Positions 44,746 to 52,996 of a DNA stretch of 64,000 nucleotides are shown piece by piece. This DNA comes from Paremcibacter congregatus (lineage in GTDB: Bacteria; Pseudomonadota; Alphaproteobacteria; Sphingomonadales; Emcibacteraceae): assembly GCF_006385135.1 (NCBI RefSeq), contig NZ_CP041025.1, positions 2,201,501-2,265,500 on the forward strand. The letters run 5' to 3'. The translations under genes were made by a program, and so were the position numbers. Below the pieces are notes generated by a model. The model was not told the DNA's origin and did no database searches. It saw only the letters and a program-made list of their open reading frames with translations. How positions within the stretch are numbered: the stretch's first letter is position 1; every line of letters begins with the position of its first letter.

Positions 44746-45782
44746 CCGAACCTGTCATCTGCCCGGCCCTCCTGAACATCAAGAAGCTGCTTTCTTAAAG
44801 TCTGCGTTATGGACCCCGGGGTTTCTCCGAAGACATATTCCGTCCCGTCAGCTTCCTTCAATGATCTGATCGGGGAGACCACAGCGGCCGTGCCGGTGGA
44901 GAAAGCCTCAATATTGTCTCCTTTCAGGAGGCGGGCAATCAGGCCGTTGATATCAATCTTTTTTTCCACGGTCCTGATCCCAAGCTCATAGGCCAGCATG
45001 ATCAGAGACTGGCGGGTGATGCCGCTCAGAAAGCTATCCTGCATCATTGGCGTATAGAGCCCGCCCTCCATGAAAATAAAGAAGTTCATCAGGGAGAGTT
45101 CTTCTATAAAGCGTCCCTCAAGGGGATCAAGCCACAGGCTTGTGGCGCAGTTCAGAGCCCGGGCTCTTTTAAGAGACGCAAAACCCGCCGCATAGTTGCC
45201 CGCCGCCTTGACATTACCCGTGCCGCCCAGTGAGGCTCTGATATGCTGCCGCTCAATCAATACCGACATCATCTCCAAAGAGAAAGGGATCGTCGGCGCC
45301 GCATGGACGGTAAAGCGATAACTGTCCGAGGGTTCAATACTCAGGGAATAATCATCGCCGTAAAGGGACGGGCGAAGGTAAAGGGCGCTATTGACCTCTC
45401 GGGGGATAATATCTTTATAAAGACAGGTGATCATTTTTACCGCCGCCACAAACATCTCTTCTGGCACTGGCGGCATACACAGCCGCTCGGCGGACATCTT
45501 AAAACGGGCCGCATGGTGATGGGGCCGGAAGATCTGTGGCTCTTCCTGATCCATCCAATAGGCCTTCATACCCTCAAATATACTCTGGGCATATTGCACA
45601 GCTGGGGATCCGGAAGAGACCTGGACATCCGCATCAAACTTCAGCTCAAGCTCAGACCAGGCACCGTTCTCATAACGCGCCGTACAAACAATCGGCAGCA
45701 CCGCCTTGCCAAAGGTTCGGTCCTTAGGCAAGGTCAGGTTGGCGACGGCATCTAATATTCTCTGGTTGGCTTTCATTAACAT
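44727..45782 (-). CDS. ilvE: Branched-chain amino acid aminotransferase (IlvE type)
   Basis: 351 aa of fold-type IV PLP enzymes. PAVQYAQSIFEGMKAYW, the Arg-containing RLCMPPVPEEMF and the PLP lysine block GTGNVKAAGNYAAGFASLKR fit long-form IlvE. It transfers the amino group between branched-chain or related amino acids and 2-oxoglutarate. ATG 45782 has AGGA seven bases upstream. Coupled to the YcaC-like gene; with the acyl-CoA genes upstream it could feed a deaminated amino acid into catabolism. Confidence 0.9.
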   Translation of the reverse strand: MLMKANQRILDAVANLTLPKDRTFGKAVLPIVCTARYENGAWSELELKFDADVQVSSGSPAVQYAQSIFEGMKAYWMDQEEPQIFRPHHHAARFKMSAERLCMPPVPEEMFVAAVKMITCLYKDIIPREVNSALYLRPSLYGDDYSLSIEPSDSYRFTVHAAPTIPFSLEMMSVLIERQHIRASLGGTGNVKAAGNYAAGFASLKRARALNCATSLWLDPLEGRFIEELSLMNFFIFMEGGLYTPMMQDSFLSGITRQSLIMLAYELGIRTVEKKIDINGLIARLLKGDNIEAFSTGTAAVVSPIRSLKEADGTEYVFGETPGSITQTLRKQLLDVQEGRADDRFGWMETV

Positions 45783-46365
45783 TACTTGGTCCTGTGGTTT
45801 CCGATCTCAATCTGTTGGCTTTGTCTGTTGCGTTAACGCATTATCTTGTTCATTAAAGTGTTTTAGTCAGCAGTCGTCACCGTTGTGTCCTGTCGTTTAA
45901 TATTCCACCCGACATCGCCATATTCCACCCGGCCGTTTAATACTCCAATGGGGTGACAGGCTCTAGGGAACCCGCACCCAGTCCTTACCCATCAACGGCT
46001 CCCTAGGTTCAGCCATTGACGCTGCGGGAAGAGGCTGCTCTGGTTACAGAATGTGACATTTGTTATTCTCTATATAATCTCCTGCGATAATCCTTTATCT
46101 GCGGTAATCCTTTACCTGCCGCCTTGTTGCTGATCATGTTGCCAATCATAATAAGGGGGATATAAGCGCCTTCTTTGTCTGCTACGTTAGCTCATCATTC
46201 TGCCTCGTGACGTAATATTCCAAAGAGGTGACAGGCCTTGGGGGTTGCCAAAACCCGACCCCGGGTCCTCATCAATCTCCATCTGTGTGGTACAGAGATC
46301 AACTTCTACGGAGGAACTCATCAAGCTTATTCGGCTCACATCACCAGAAATTATGCCGCATTCCC
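45783..46365. repeat. Gene-free region with degenerate direct repeats
   Basis: About 580 bases without a credible gene. TAATACTCCAATGGGGTGAC (45939) and TAATATTCCAAAGAGGTGAC (46212) are copies of one element, each followed by CAGGC and a GC-rich tail. ATATTCCACCCG occurs twice near 45900-45935. A 17-base unit (TGCGRTAATCCTTTAYC) is present in tandem near 46083-46117. It may be a REP-like or decayed repeat cluster. Confidence 0.5.
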
Positions 46366-47562
46366 CTAACAAACCTCAAACAAGCCGGCCGCCCCCATGC
46401 CGCCGCCGACGCACATGGTGACCACCACATATCTCACCCCCCGCCGCTTGCCTTCTATCAGCGCATGGCCCACCATACGGGCGCCGCTCATGCCGTAAGG
46501 GTGACCAATGGAGATGGCACCGCCGTTCACATTCAGGCGATCACCCGGAATACCCAGCTTGTCCCGACAATAGATGACCTGACAGGCAAAGGCTTCATTC
46601 AACTCCCAAAGGCCAATATCATCAATGCTCAAACCATGTGTCTTCAAAAGCCTGGGGATCGCAAAGACGGGCCCGATGCCCATCTCACTCGGCTCCCAGC
46701 CCGCAACCGCAATACCCCGGTAAATGCCTAAAGGGTTTAAGCCTCTACGGGCCGCCTCCGAGGCTTCCATAATCACGCAGGCCGACGCCCCGTCAGACAG
46801 CTGGCTGGCATTGCCGGCCGTGATAAACTTCCCCTCCTGCACTTCCTGGCCCTGGCTTTGAACAGGGACAAGCTTTTGCAGGTTCTCCAGCGTCGTTTGG
46901 GGACGGTTGCCTTCATCCTTACTCAGCAGCACTTTAGTTTCAGACCAGTCTCCTGTGGCTTTATCCTGAAGCTTCATCACCGACGGCAGGGGGACGATCT
47001 CATCATCAAACCTCCCCGCCTCCTGGGCCATGGCCGTGCGCTGCTGGCTTTGCAGCGCATAGTCATCCTGAGCCTCCCGGCTGATGCCATAGCGCTGTGA
47101 GACAATCTCTGCCGTCTCCAGCATGGTCATATAAAGCGCGGGCTTATGTTGTATAATCCAGGGATCCTTGATCATAAACATATCCGCCGTCTGGTTCAGG
47201 GAGATACTCTCCACCCCGCCGCCTATGGTGACGGTCATATCATCACAGATAATCTGTTTGGCCGCGATGGCAATGGCCATCAGGCCCGACGCACATTGAC
47301 GGTCAATGGATTGTCCGGGCACCGTAACCGGCAATCCCGCCCGAATGAGCGCGTTGCGGGCCACATTCATAAAGCTTGAGCCCATCTGAACCGCAGAGCC
47401 CATCACCACATCATCCACTTCCGCGCCGTCTATGCCGGCCCTTATAATTGCCTGCTTTATGGCATGGCCCGCTAAGGTGGGCGCCGGGGTATTATTAAAC
47501 GCCCCCCGGTAAGCTTTACCAATAGGGGTGCGCGCCGTGGAGACTATTACAGCTTCTCTCAT
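46366..47562 (-). CDS. Acetyl-CoA C-acyltransferase (thiolase)
   Basis: 398 aa. Acyl-enzyme Cys in [15 protein letters not shown] (about 91), His in [17 protein letters not shown] (about 351) and the second Cys in [10 protein letters not shown] (about 381) are all present. It catalyses thiolytic cleavage of 3-ketoacyl-CoA (FadA-like) or the reverse condensation. It lies three bases downstream of the SDR dehydrogenase gene and 1 kb from the MaoC hydratase, forming with them the last three steps of a beta-oxidation round. Confidence 0.94.
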   Translation of the reverse strand: MREAVIVSTARTPIGKAYRGAFNNTPAPTLAGHAIKQAIIRAGIDGAEVDDVVMGSAVQMGSSFMNVARNALIRAGLPVTVPGQSIDRQCASGLMAIAIAAKQIICDDMTVTIGGGVESISLNQTADMFMIKDPWIIQHKPALYMTMLETAEIVSQRYGISREAQDDYALQSQQRTAMAQEAGRFDDEIVPLPSVMKLQDKATGDWSETKVLLSKDEGNRPQTTLENLQKLVPVQSQGQEVQEGKFITAGNASQLSDGASACVIMEASEAARRGLNPLGIYRGIAVAGWEPSEMGIGPVFAIPRLLKTHGLSIDDIGLWELNEAFACQVIYCRDKLGIPGDRLNVNGGAISIGHPYGMSGARMVGHALIEGKRRGVRYVVVTMCVGGGMGAAGLFEVC

Positions 47563-47565
47563 GAC

Positions 47566-48552
47566 TTATCTCCCTCTATCTGTAGTCAACGTAATACCCA
47601 GTGACTTGGCCGCCAGCTCCACAAACTTGTTGGTCTGTTCAAAGGCCGCCGCCATTTCTGTCTGGCCTTCGGGATTGCTGATAGTTGCCCAGTTTTTAGC
47701 CACGTCATCCACCGTCGTCTCTTCCCCGCCCAAGAAAACCCCAGGGGTCTCCGAGATGCGTATTACAGAGAAACTTCCGGCCCCGGCCCCCAGAATCGTC
47801 TTGCTCGGGGCCTCATCACTGACGAGATATAAGGCCCCCGGGGCCACCAGCTTTGGCGCCATCAGGGCTTCGACCTTCTCTGGGAGTAATCCGTCCAGCA
47901 TCCTCGTTGCCGCCGTCGGGGCCAGGCAGTTAACCCGGATGTCATATTTAGCCCCCTCATGATGCAGCACATTCATCAGGCCGACCATGGCCGCTTTAGC
48001 GGCCCCGTAGTTGCTCTGGCCGAAGTTCCCGAACAGGCCACTGGATGATGAGGTCAGCAGGATACGGCCATAGCCCTGCGCTTTCATGATATCCCAGACC
48101 AGCTTCGTGCAGTTCATGGTGCCGAACAGATGTACATCCACCACCTTCTGGAAGTCCTCCGGGCTCATCTTGCTGAAGGTCTTGTCTCTTAAGATACCAG
48201 CATTATTAATCAGGATATCTATGCGTCCCCATTTGTTCATGGCCTCCTCAGTCATCCCTTTAACCTGATCATAGTCGGTGATATCTGCCGTACTGGCGAT
48301 CGCCTCACCGCCAAGGCTGCGGATTTCTGCGGCGACCTTCTCTGCGGCAGAAAGGGCTGCAGCAGGTTGGGCTGCGGTAGATTGATTGGAGGCAGGTTGG
48401 GCGGCATCTCCACGAGAGCCATCCAGTGTCCCCCCAAGGTCATTCACCACCACCCTCGCCCCAAGCCCCGCTAACGCCAGGCAATATTCCCGGCCAAGGC
48501 CGTTACCGCCGCCCGTCACAAGGGCGACTTTGTCTTTAAATGTAATCGTCAT
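47566..48552 (-). CDS. SDR (3R)-hydroxyacyl-CoA dehydrogenase, MFE-2-like
   Basis: 328 aa. NAD site VALVTGGGNGLGREYC and VVVNDLGGTLDGS, catalytic Ser in LTSSSSGLFGNFGQ and YxxxK in SNYGAAKAAM are complete. The C-terminal 100 residues match the dehydrogenase part of peroxisomal-type multifunctional enzyme 2. After GSRGD an Ala/Gln/Pro-rich insertion of about 20 residues (AAQPASNQSTAAQPAAAL) is encoded by a near-repeat of GCAGGTTGGGC on the plus strand. It oxidises (3R)-hydroxyacyl-CoA supplied by the MaoC hydratase. Confidence 0.9.
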   Translation of the reverse strand: MTITFKDKVALVTGGGNGLGREYCLALAGLGARVVVNDLGGTLDGSRGDAAQPASNQSTAAQPAAALSAAEKVAAEIRSLGGEAIASTADITDYDQVKGMTEEAMNKWGRIDILINNAGILRDKTFSKMSPEDFQKVVDVHLFGTMNCTKLVWDIMKAQGYGRILLTSSSSGLFGNFGQSNYGAAKAAMVGLMNVLHHEGAKYDIRVNCLAPTAATRMLDGLLPEKVEALMAPKLVAPGALYLVSDEAPSKTILGAGAGSFSVIRISETPGVFLGGEETTVDDVAKNWATISNPEGQTEMAAAFEQTNKFVELAAKSLGITLTTDRGR

Positions 48553-48637
48553 ATGAATTCTTTCTGCCTAAATATTTTTTTGAATGTTTTTTCTGAATAT
48601 ATTGCTGGATATATTGTTGGATAGTATATTTTATGGC

Positions 48638-49114
48638 TTATGCCATTATCACAAGGCCAAGATGTTCGGCTATAAAGCCCGGCTTATCCTGTCTTTCGAT
48701 TTCTAGGCCTTCGATCTCCAAGATCGTTTCACAGGTGATCAGATACTGTCCGGCCTTACGCTCCGTAACCGCCTTGATGCTCAACCGGCCTCTCACTCGG
48801 CTGCCCACCGGCACCGGGGCGATAAAACGGGTTTTATTAAGGCCGTAGTTCAATATGGAAGACACCCCGTCAATTGGCGGCATCAGGTCAAACTGGAACT
48901 TGGAGATCAGGGACAACAGGAAAAACCCGTGGACAATCGTACCGTCAAAACCCGCCGCACGGGCTTCCGCCGGATTGATATGGATAAACTGATGGTCCTC
49001 GGTCAGTTGTGCAAACTGATCAACCTTCTTCTGGGTCAGCTGGATCCAGTCAGAGACACCGATCTCTGTTCCGGTGAGGTCTATTAAGTCGTTAATGGTT
49101 TTATGCTTGGTCAT
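48638..49114 (-). CDS. MaoC family (R)-specific enoyl-CoA hydratase
   Basis: 158 aa hot-dog fold. The hydratase motif LTEDHQFIHINPAEARAAGF (Asp and His about 39-45) and IVHGFFLLSLISKFQF are typical of MaoC/NodN-like single-domain hydratases. It hydrates trans-2-enoyl-CoA to (3R)-hydroxyacyl-CoA, matching the stereochemistry of the MFE-2-like dehydrogenase encoded 85 bases downstream. No acyl-CoA dehydrogenase is found nearby. Confidence 0.92.
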   Translation of the reverse strand: MTKHKTINDLIDLTGTEIGVSDWIQLTQKKVDQFAQLTEDHQFIHINPAEARAAGFDGTIVHGFFLLSLISKFQFDLMPPIDGVSSILNYGLNKTRFIAPVPVGSRVRGRLSIKAVTERKAGQYLITCETILEIEGLEIERQDKPGFIAEHLGLVIMA

Positions 49115-49180
49115 AATATTCTACGTCCAGAAAGGTTGTTACATCACACATACGATCTCTTACTGCATATGGCGTATTTA

Positions 49181-50428
49181 TCATTGCTCTTGGCTCATAC
49201 TTGACATCATTACCTCGATATGCTCCGCCCATTTGGGATGAAGCTCCACGACCTTCTTGTAATGAATGGTGGCCTGATCAGTCTTCCCCATATGTCTGTA
49301 TGTCTCTGCCAGAGCATAATGACTGCCGGCGGATTTTGGATGGGTTTTGATGTTATATGTATGATACGCGATACTCTCATCGTACCTGTTGTTTAATTCC
49401 GCCGTAAGCGCTAAATTGGCAATAATGGCCATGGGAGGGGATAACGCTATACCATAGAGACCTAAATAATCCCGATAGTAGGCCTTCACCGCCTCAAGGC
49501 CCTGGCTTTCTACGGAGGGCGGCAGGTTCTTATAGCCGTCAAAAACAAACTTAAGGCCGTAATAAAGGCTTGGCAAACCTACCGAGCCATGATCTTCGCC
49601 GGCAAATTGTTGATAGGTCGATTGCAGATGCGGCGATTGATTTGCCTTCAGGGCGTATGAAAAACGCTCGCCAGGCCTTTCAAAACGATTGGAGATATCC
49701 ATATTACCCTTGGGGGCATATTCAGCGACAGACACATATACCCGATTCTTGATCGTCTTCATTTGCTCAAGCTTTGCCTCGGCCTGCCTGAGCCATGAAT
49801 TATTATCCCAGTATAGGCTTGAATCAATGGCAATATGCCCCTGAAACAACGCTGGCCTGTTGACCAGACTATGTAGTGTGATCAGTCCCCCAAAAGAATG
49901 TCCGACCAATATCCGGTAGGGCATCGGTTTGTAACGTTCCTCCACTTCAGGGATAAGCTCATGTTCTATAAAATCCAGGAAGCGTTCCCCGCCGCCGCTT
50001 GTCGACCGGGATGGGTCCTGACGACCAAAGCCATCATCCAGAGAATGGGTCGGGGTCAGATCCCCTGTTCTGTCCGCCGTATTGGCTATGGCCACCATGA
50101 TCATCTGCGGGATTTGCCCATGTAAACTCATGGTTTCCAACACACCGCTGGCGTGATGGAAGGTACGTTCACCGTCCAGAATATAGAGCATGGGACATGG
50201 GGCGCTGGCACCGCCTGTTTTGCAGGCGTCCGGCAGATAGACAGAATAGGGCCGGTCTTCTTTAAGATATGTTGATGCCAGAGTATAATTCTGACCTATG
50301 GTCAGGGCAGCCTCCGGGGATGCCGCCATGACGGCTGGGGACGGGATCATCAGAACAAGGCTCAAACATAGGAGTTTTGACATTTTCCCATAAATCAACG
50401 ACAAGTCTTTTTTATGTTGTTTACTCAT
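49181..50428 (-). CDS. Exported Fes/IroE-like esterase with TPR tail
   Basis: 415 aa. A signal peptide (about 16-36, MSKLLCLSLVLMIPSPAVMA) precedes an alpha/beta-hydrolase esterase domain. Its oxyanion strand is CPMLYILDGERTF, its nucleophile is in ILVGHSFGGLITL, and its His is in AGEDHGSVGLPSLY. The C-terminal 100 residues form two or three TPR-like repeats (YDESIAYHTYNIKTHPKSAG, then DQATIHYKKVVELHPKW). It is probably periplasmic. ATG 50428 overlaps the M81 gene stop (ATGA), which supports the long N-terminus. Substrate unknown. Confidence 0.88.
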   Translation of the reverse strand: MSKQHKKDLSLIYGKMSKLLCLSLVLMIPSPAVMAASPEAALTIGQNYTLASTYLKEDRPYSVYLPDACKTGGASAPCPMLYILDGERTFHHASGVLETMSLHGQIPQMIMVAIANTADRTGDLTPTHSLDDGFGRQDPSRSTSGGGERFLDFIEHELIPEVEERYKPMPYRILVGHSFGGLITLHSLVNRPALFQGHIAIDSSLYWDNNSWLRQAEAKLEQMKTIKNRVYVSVAEYAPKGNMDISNRFERPGERFSYALKANQSPHLQSTYQQFAGEDHGSVGLPSLYYGLKFVFDGYKNLPPSVESQGLEAVKAYYRDYLGLYGIALSPPMAIIANLALTAELNNRYDESIAYHTYNIKTHPKSAGSHYALAETYRHMGKTDQATIHYKKVVELHPKWAEHIEVMMSSMSQEQ

Positions 50429-52014
50429 TCTGTTTCTTCCTTTCTGTAGGGGTAATAGTTCTTCAAGTCCACATTCTGATAGGGCAGTGCTTCCAGATGT
50501 ACCGTCCCAAAATAGGAATGTGGCGGCCCTACCACCAATATGGTTTTGGCAAAGCCGGTATCGTCAAAGCCGCGCCGAAAATGGACCCGTGACTTGACGG
50601 CAAAGACTTTATAATCCTCAAGCTCTATCCCAATAGTCCTCAGAGAAAAGGGATCGGTAATCTGTTCAAGATTAGGGCTGAGGATAAGCAGATTATTGCG
50701 GCCAAATTTTATACTTATCCAAAGCTCTTCCGGTTTTGTATTATCGGGCATACCCTCTGAAGAGACCCCCCCGCTTATCCTGTAGATCGTACCCCTAATA
50801 GGCACCGGTACGCCGGCCGCATCATCCACATAACCGCCAACCATGATGTCAACCCTGTCCCCAGGTCTAGCCTTCTGAGAGAGAATATCTTCTATGGCCC
50901 GTTTATCCATGATGGTGGCGACAACCGTATCGCTCAGCTTTTGTCGTTTTATTTCTGCCAATAACCAGGTGGCGTTTCCGGAGCGATCACTATAATCCGC
51001 CAGCACAACCGGGGTTTGACCTGTCTGCAGCGCCTTAACAGCCCGCTTTACCCCTTCCTCCATCTGATGAATACCGTTGCTGTCAACGAGTGATTTGCGT
51101 TTACGCCAGGCGAACTGCGCCATATCATCCACAATCTTCTGGGCCAATGCCGGGTCATCATTGGTGATGACCTGTAAACTCATGCCCACATCCGGCACAT
51201 CGGACCAGGGAAAGCCATAAAAGATATTCACATATACATCAGCGGCCCGCGCTTCCCATATCAAGGCGCGCTGCACCAGGTCACTCCACGGGGACTTACC
51301 CGTCCACTGGGATACTGTGGGTGTGATAATGGGCACCTGACGCACCGCATGGACAGGGTGATAGGTGCCGCGGATCGTGCGCATAAGAATATGGGCCGCT
51401 CTCTCTCCCTGAAGATAGTCATCATAATGGGGATAATATTTTGCCGTAAAGGCCAGATCAGCATATTTTAAAAACTGGTCATCTTCATTGCCGTGGGGAT
51501 CAAAGGTACCAACAATAAAAGCATCGGGGCCGACGACGTCACGGACGCGGCGTGCCAGGTCCGCTTCCGGACGGGCTACGCCGCGCACGGCCAGAGCCCC
51601 ATGAAGACGCAGATATACGCCGTCAAAATCGCCCTGCTCTTTCAGGTCGGCAATAATGCCATCGGCAAAATGCTCATAGGTCGCCTGGCTTAACCAGCCA
51701 GACCCAATACCACTGCTCGGCCATAGGGGAGATTCTATCCCGACCAGCTCAACATCATCATCTTGCCGGACCGTCTTGACAAAGCCGCCCAGGTAACCAG
51801 AGCCCTCATAGGCCAACAGGTCATTGCCTTTGGCCGGTGAGCCAGTATAGGTGAAGTTTTCTATCAGCGTATCATTGGGCAGGAAGGTCACCGTTTCATG
51901 GGCAAAATAAATCACCGCAATGCGGGATTTTACGCTTTGTGAGGCCTTCGCCAGCTGGCTCACAGCCATCAGCAGACATAATGTTGTTATCAATATTCTT
52001 TGCGCTTTAATCAC
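50425..52014 (-). CDS. Exported M81 family metallopeptidase, MlrC-like
   Basis: 529 aa. A signal peptide (about 1-24) is followed by the M81 core: IAVIYFAHETVTFLPNDT (usually HETNTF), metal ligands in VGTFDPHGNEDD (Asp and His) and KYYPHYDDYLQGER (His), and the later domain RPGDRVDIMVGGYVDDAAGV. MlrC of microcystin degraders, a zinc peptidase that cleaves the linear tetrapeptide product, is the best known member. Export is unusual, since MlrC is generally described as intracellular. The real substrate here is unknown. Confidence 0.88.
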   Translation of the reverse strand: MIKAQRILITTLCLLMAVSQLAKASQSVKSRIAVIYFAHETVTFLPNDTLIENFTYTGSPAKGNDLLAYEGSGYLGGFVKTVRQDDDVELVGIESPLWPSSGIGSGWLSQATYEHFADGIIADLKEQGDFDGVYLRLHGALAVRGVARPEADLARRVRDVVGPDAFIVGTFDPHGNEDDQFLKYADLAFTAKYYPHYDDYLQGERAAHILMRTIRGTYHPVHAVRQVPIITPTVSQWTGKSPWSDLVQRALIWEARAADVYVNIFYGFPWSDVPDVGMSLQVITNDDPALAQKIVDDMAQFAWRKRKSLVDSNGIHQMEEGVKRAVKALQTGQTPVVLADYSDRSGNATWLLAEIKRQKLSDTVVATIMDKRAIEDILSQKARPGDRVDIMVGGYVDDAAGVPVPIRGTIYRISGGVSSEGMPDNTKPEELWISIKFGRNNLLILSPNLEQITDPFSLRTIGIELEDYKVFAVKSRVHFRRGFDDTGFAKTILVVGPPHSYFGTVHLEALPYQNVDLKNYYPYRKEETE

Positions 52015-52043
52015 AATCTATTCTCTCCATTGAGTTAAGTAAA

Positions 52044-52787
52044 TCATGCAGCCTGTGACTCTCTGATAAGGGCTTTTGCCAGTAGCGTGGTGGCATCAAT
52101 CAGCGGCACATCATCGATGGCCCCTTCTGTGAGCGCAAGGGGGATCTCTGTACATCCCAGAATAATCGCCTCAGCCCCTTTACGGGACAGGTAAGATGCC
52201 GCCATAAACAGGTCATCCCGTGCTTTAGTGATCACCGGGTTGGAATATACCTTGATGCCATAATCATGATGGTAAATCGCCGGGTGGACAAACAGGCTTT
52301 GAATATCCGCCGACGGGTAAATAACCTCAATTCCATAACCTGCCAGGGTATCTTTATAAATATCTGAACTAAGAGTTCCCGTTGTGCCCAACAGGCCAAT
52401 CTTACTCACAGCACCAGAAGACACTATCTCCCGCGCCACCTCTTCTATCATATGAATGATCTTGCAATTATCCGGGGACATCTCCAGAATAACATCATAA
52501 ATACTGGACGCATGAGCCGTATTGCAGGGTATACCAATCACTTCAGCGCCCTGTGAAACCAGGGTCGTTATAACCCCGGCAATAGAACGCCCAGGATTAA
52601 CATCCGTAACCCCCAGGAGATATTCCGTGCGATCCCCTATAGTATGCGGAACAGAAAGCATGGAAACAGGCAAATGCTCCTGATCCGACCGGGCATCCGT
52701 ATGGTCGTAAATCTTGCGGATAAGATCTAGCCCCGCATAGCTGCCAACACCACCGACAATTCCAATCATTTTATTACCCATAATCAT
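52044..52787 (-). CDS. Aspartate/glutamate racemase family protein
   Basis: 247 aa from MIMGNKMIGIVGG at 52787, preceded by AGGA; the longer frame to 52913 lacks support and begins in the hydrolase remnant. Family motifs are GIVGGVGSYAG, the first catalytic Cys in GIPCNTAHASS, SKIGLLGTTGT and the second Cys in ILGCTEIPLAL. These cofactor-independent enzymes interconvert D- and L-Asp or Glu. It sits between two peptide/amide hydrolase genes, consistent with use of D-amino acids. Confidence 0.9.
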   Translation of the reverse strand: MIMGNKMIGIVGGVGSYAGLDLIRKIYDHTDARSDQEHLPVSMLSVPHTIGDRTEYLLGVTDVNPGRSIAGVITTLVSQGAEVIGIPCNTAHASSIYDVILEMSPDNCKIIHMIEEVAREIVSSGAVSKIGLLGTTGTLSSDIYKDTLAGYGIEVIYPSADIQSLFVHPAIYHHDYGIKVYSNPVITKARDDLFMAASYLSRKGAEAIILGCTEIPLALTEGAIDDVPLIDATTLLAKALIRESQAA

Positions 52788-52878
52788 GACACATCCTGTT
52801 AATAATATTGTGAGGAGAACGTTATGAACCGGCCCTTGCAGGGACAACCGGATACTACCAAAAACATTGCAAAAGGCG

Positions 52879-52995
52879 TCATTCAACTGCTTCTCCAACT
52901 TTAAGAGACTCATCCATAAATTTTCGCACGGCCTTCATATAAAATACGCCATCATCAATAAGAGTCGCATGGCCAGCATCTGGAACAATGCTCAA
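52879..52995 (-). pseudogene. Alpha/beta hydrolase C-terminal remnant
   Basis: Between the exported amidohydrolase stop and the racemase start, the minus strand reads RVNKLSIVPDAGHATLIDDG and ends VRKFMDESLKVGEAVE with a TGA at 52879. This is the catalytic-His end of a typical alpha/beta hydrolase (PxAGH, then FxxE). No upstream part exists because the frame runs into the amidohydrolase gene. A hydrolase gene was deleted here, fusing the two neighbours. Confidence 0.65.
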
Positions 52996-52996
52996 C

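Noticed and set aside
45243-45755. 170-codon plus-strand frame opposite the aminotransferase
   Set aside because: Antisense to a complete IlvE-type gene with PLP motifs; product is low complexity and unrecognised.
46228-46731. 167-codon plus-strand frame opposite the thiolase end
   Set aside because: Mostly antisense to the thiolase and rich in His and Pro as expected for a shadow.
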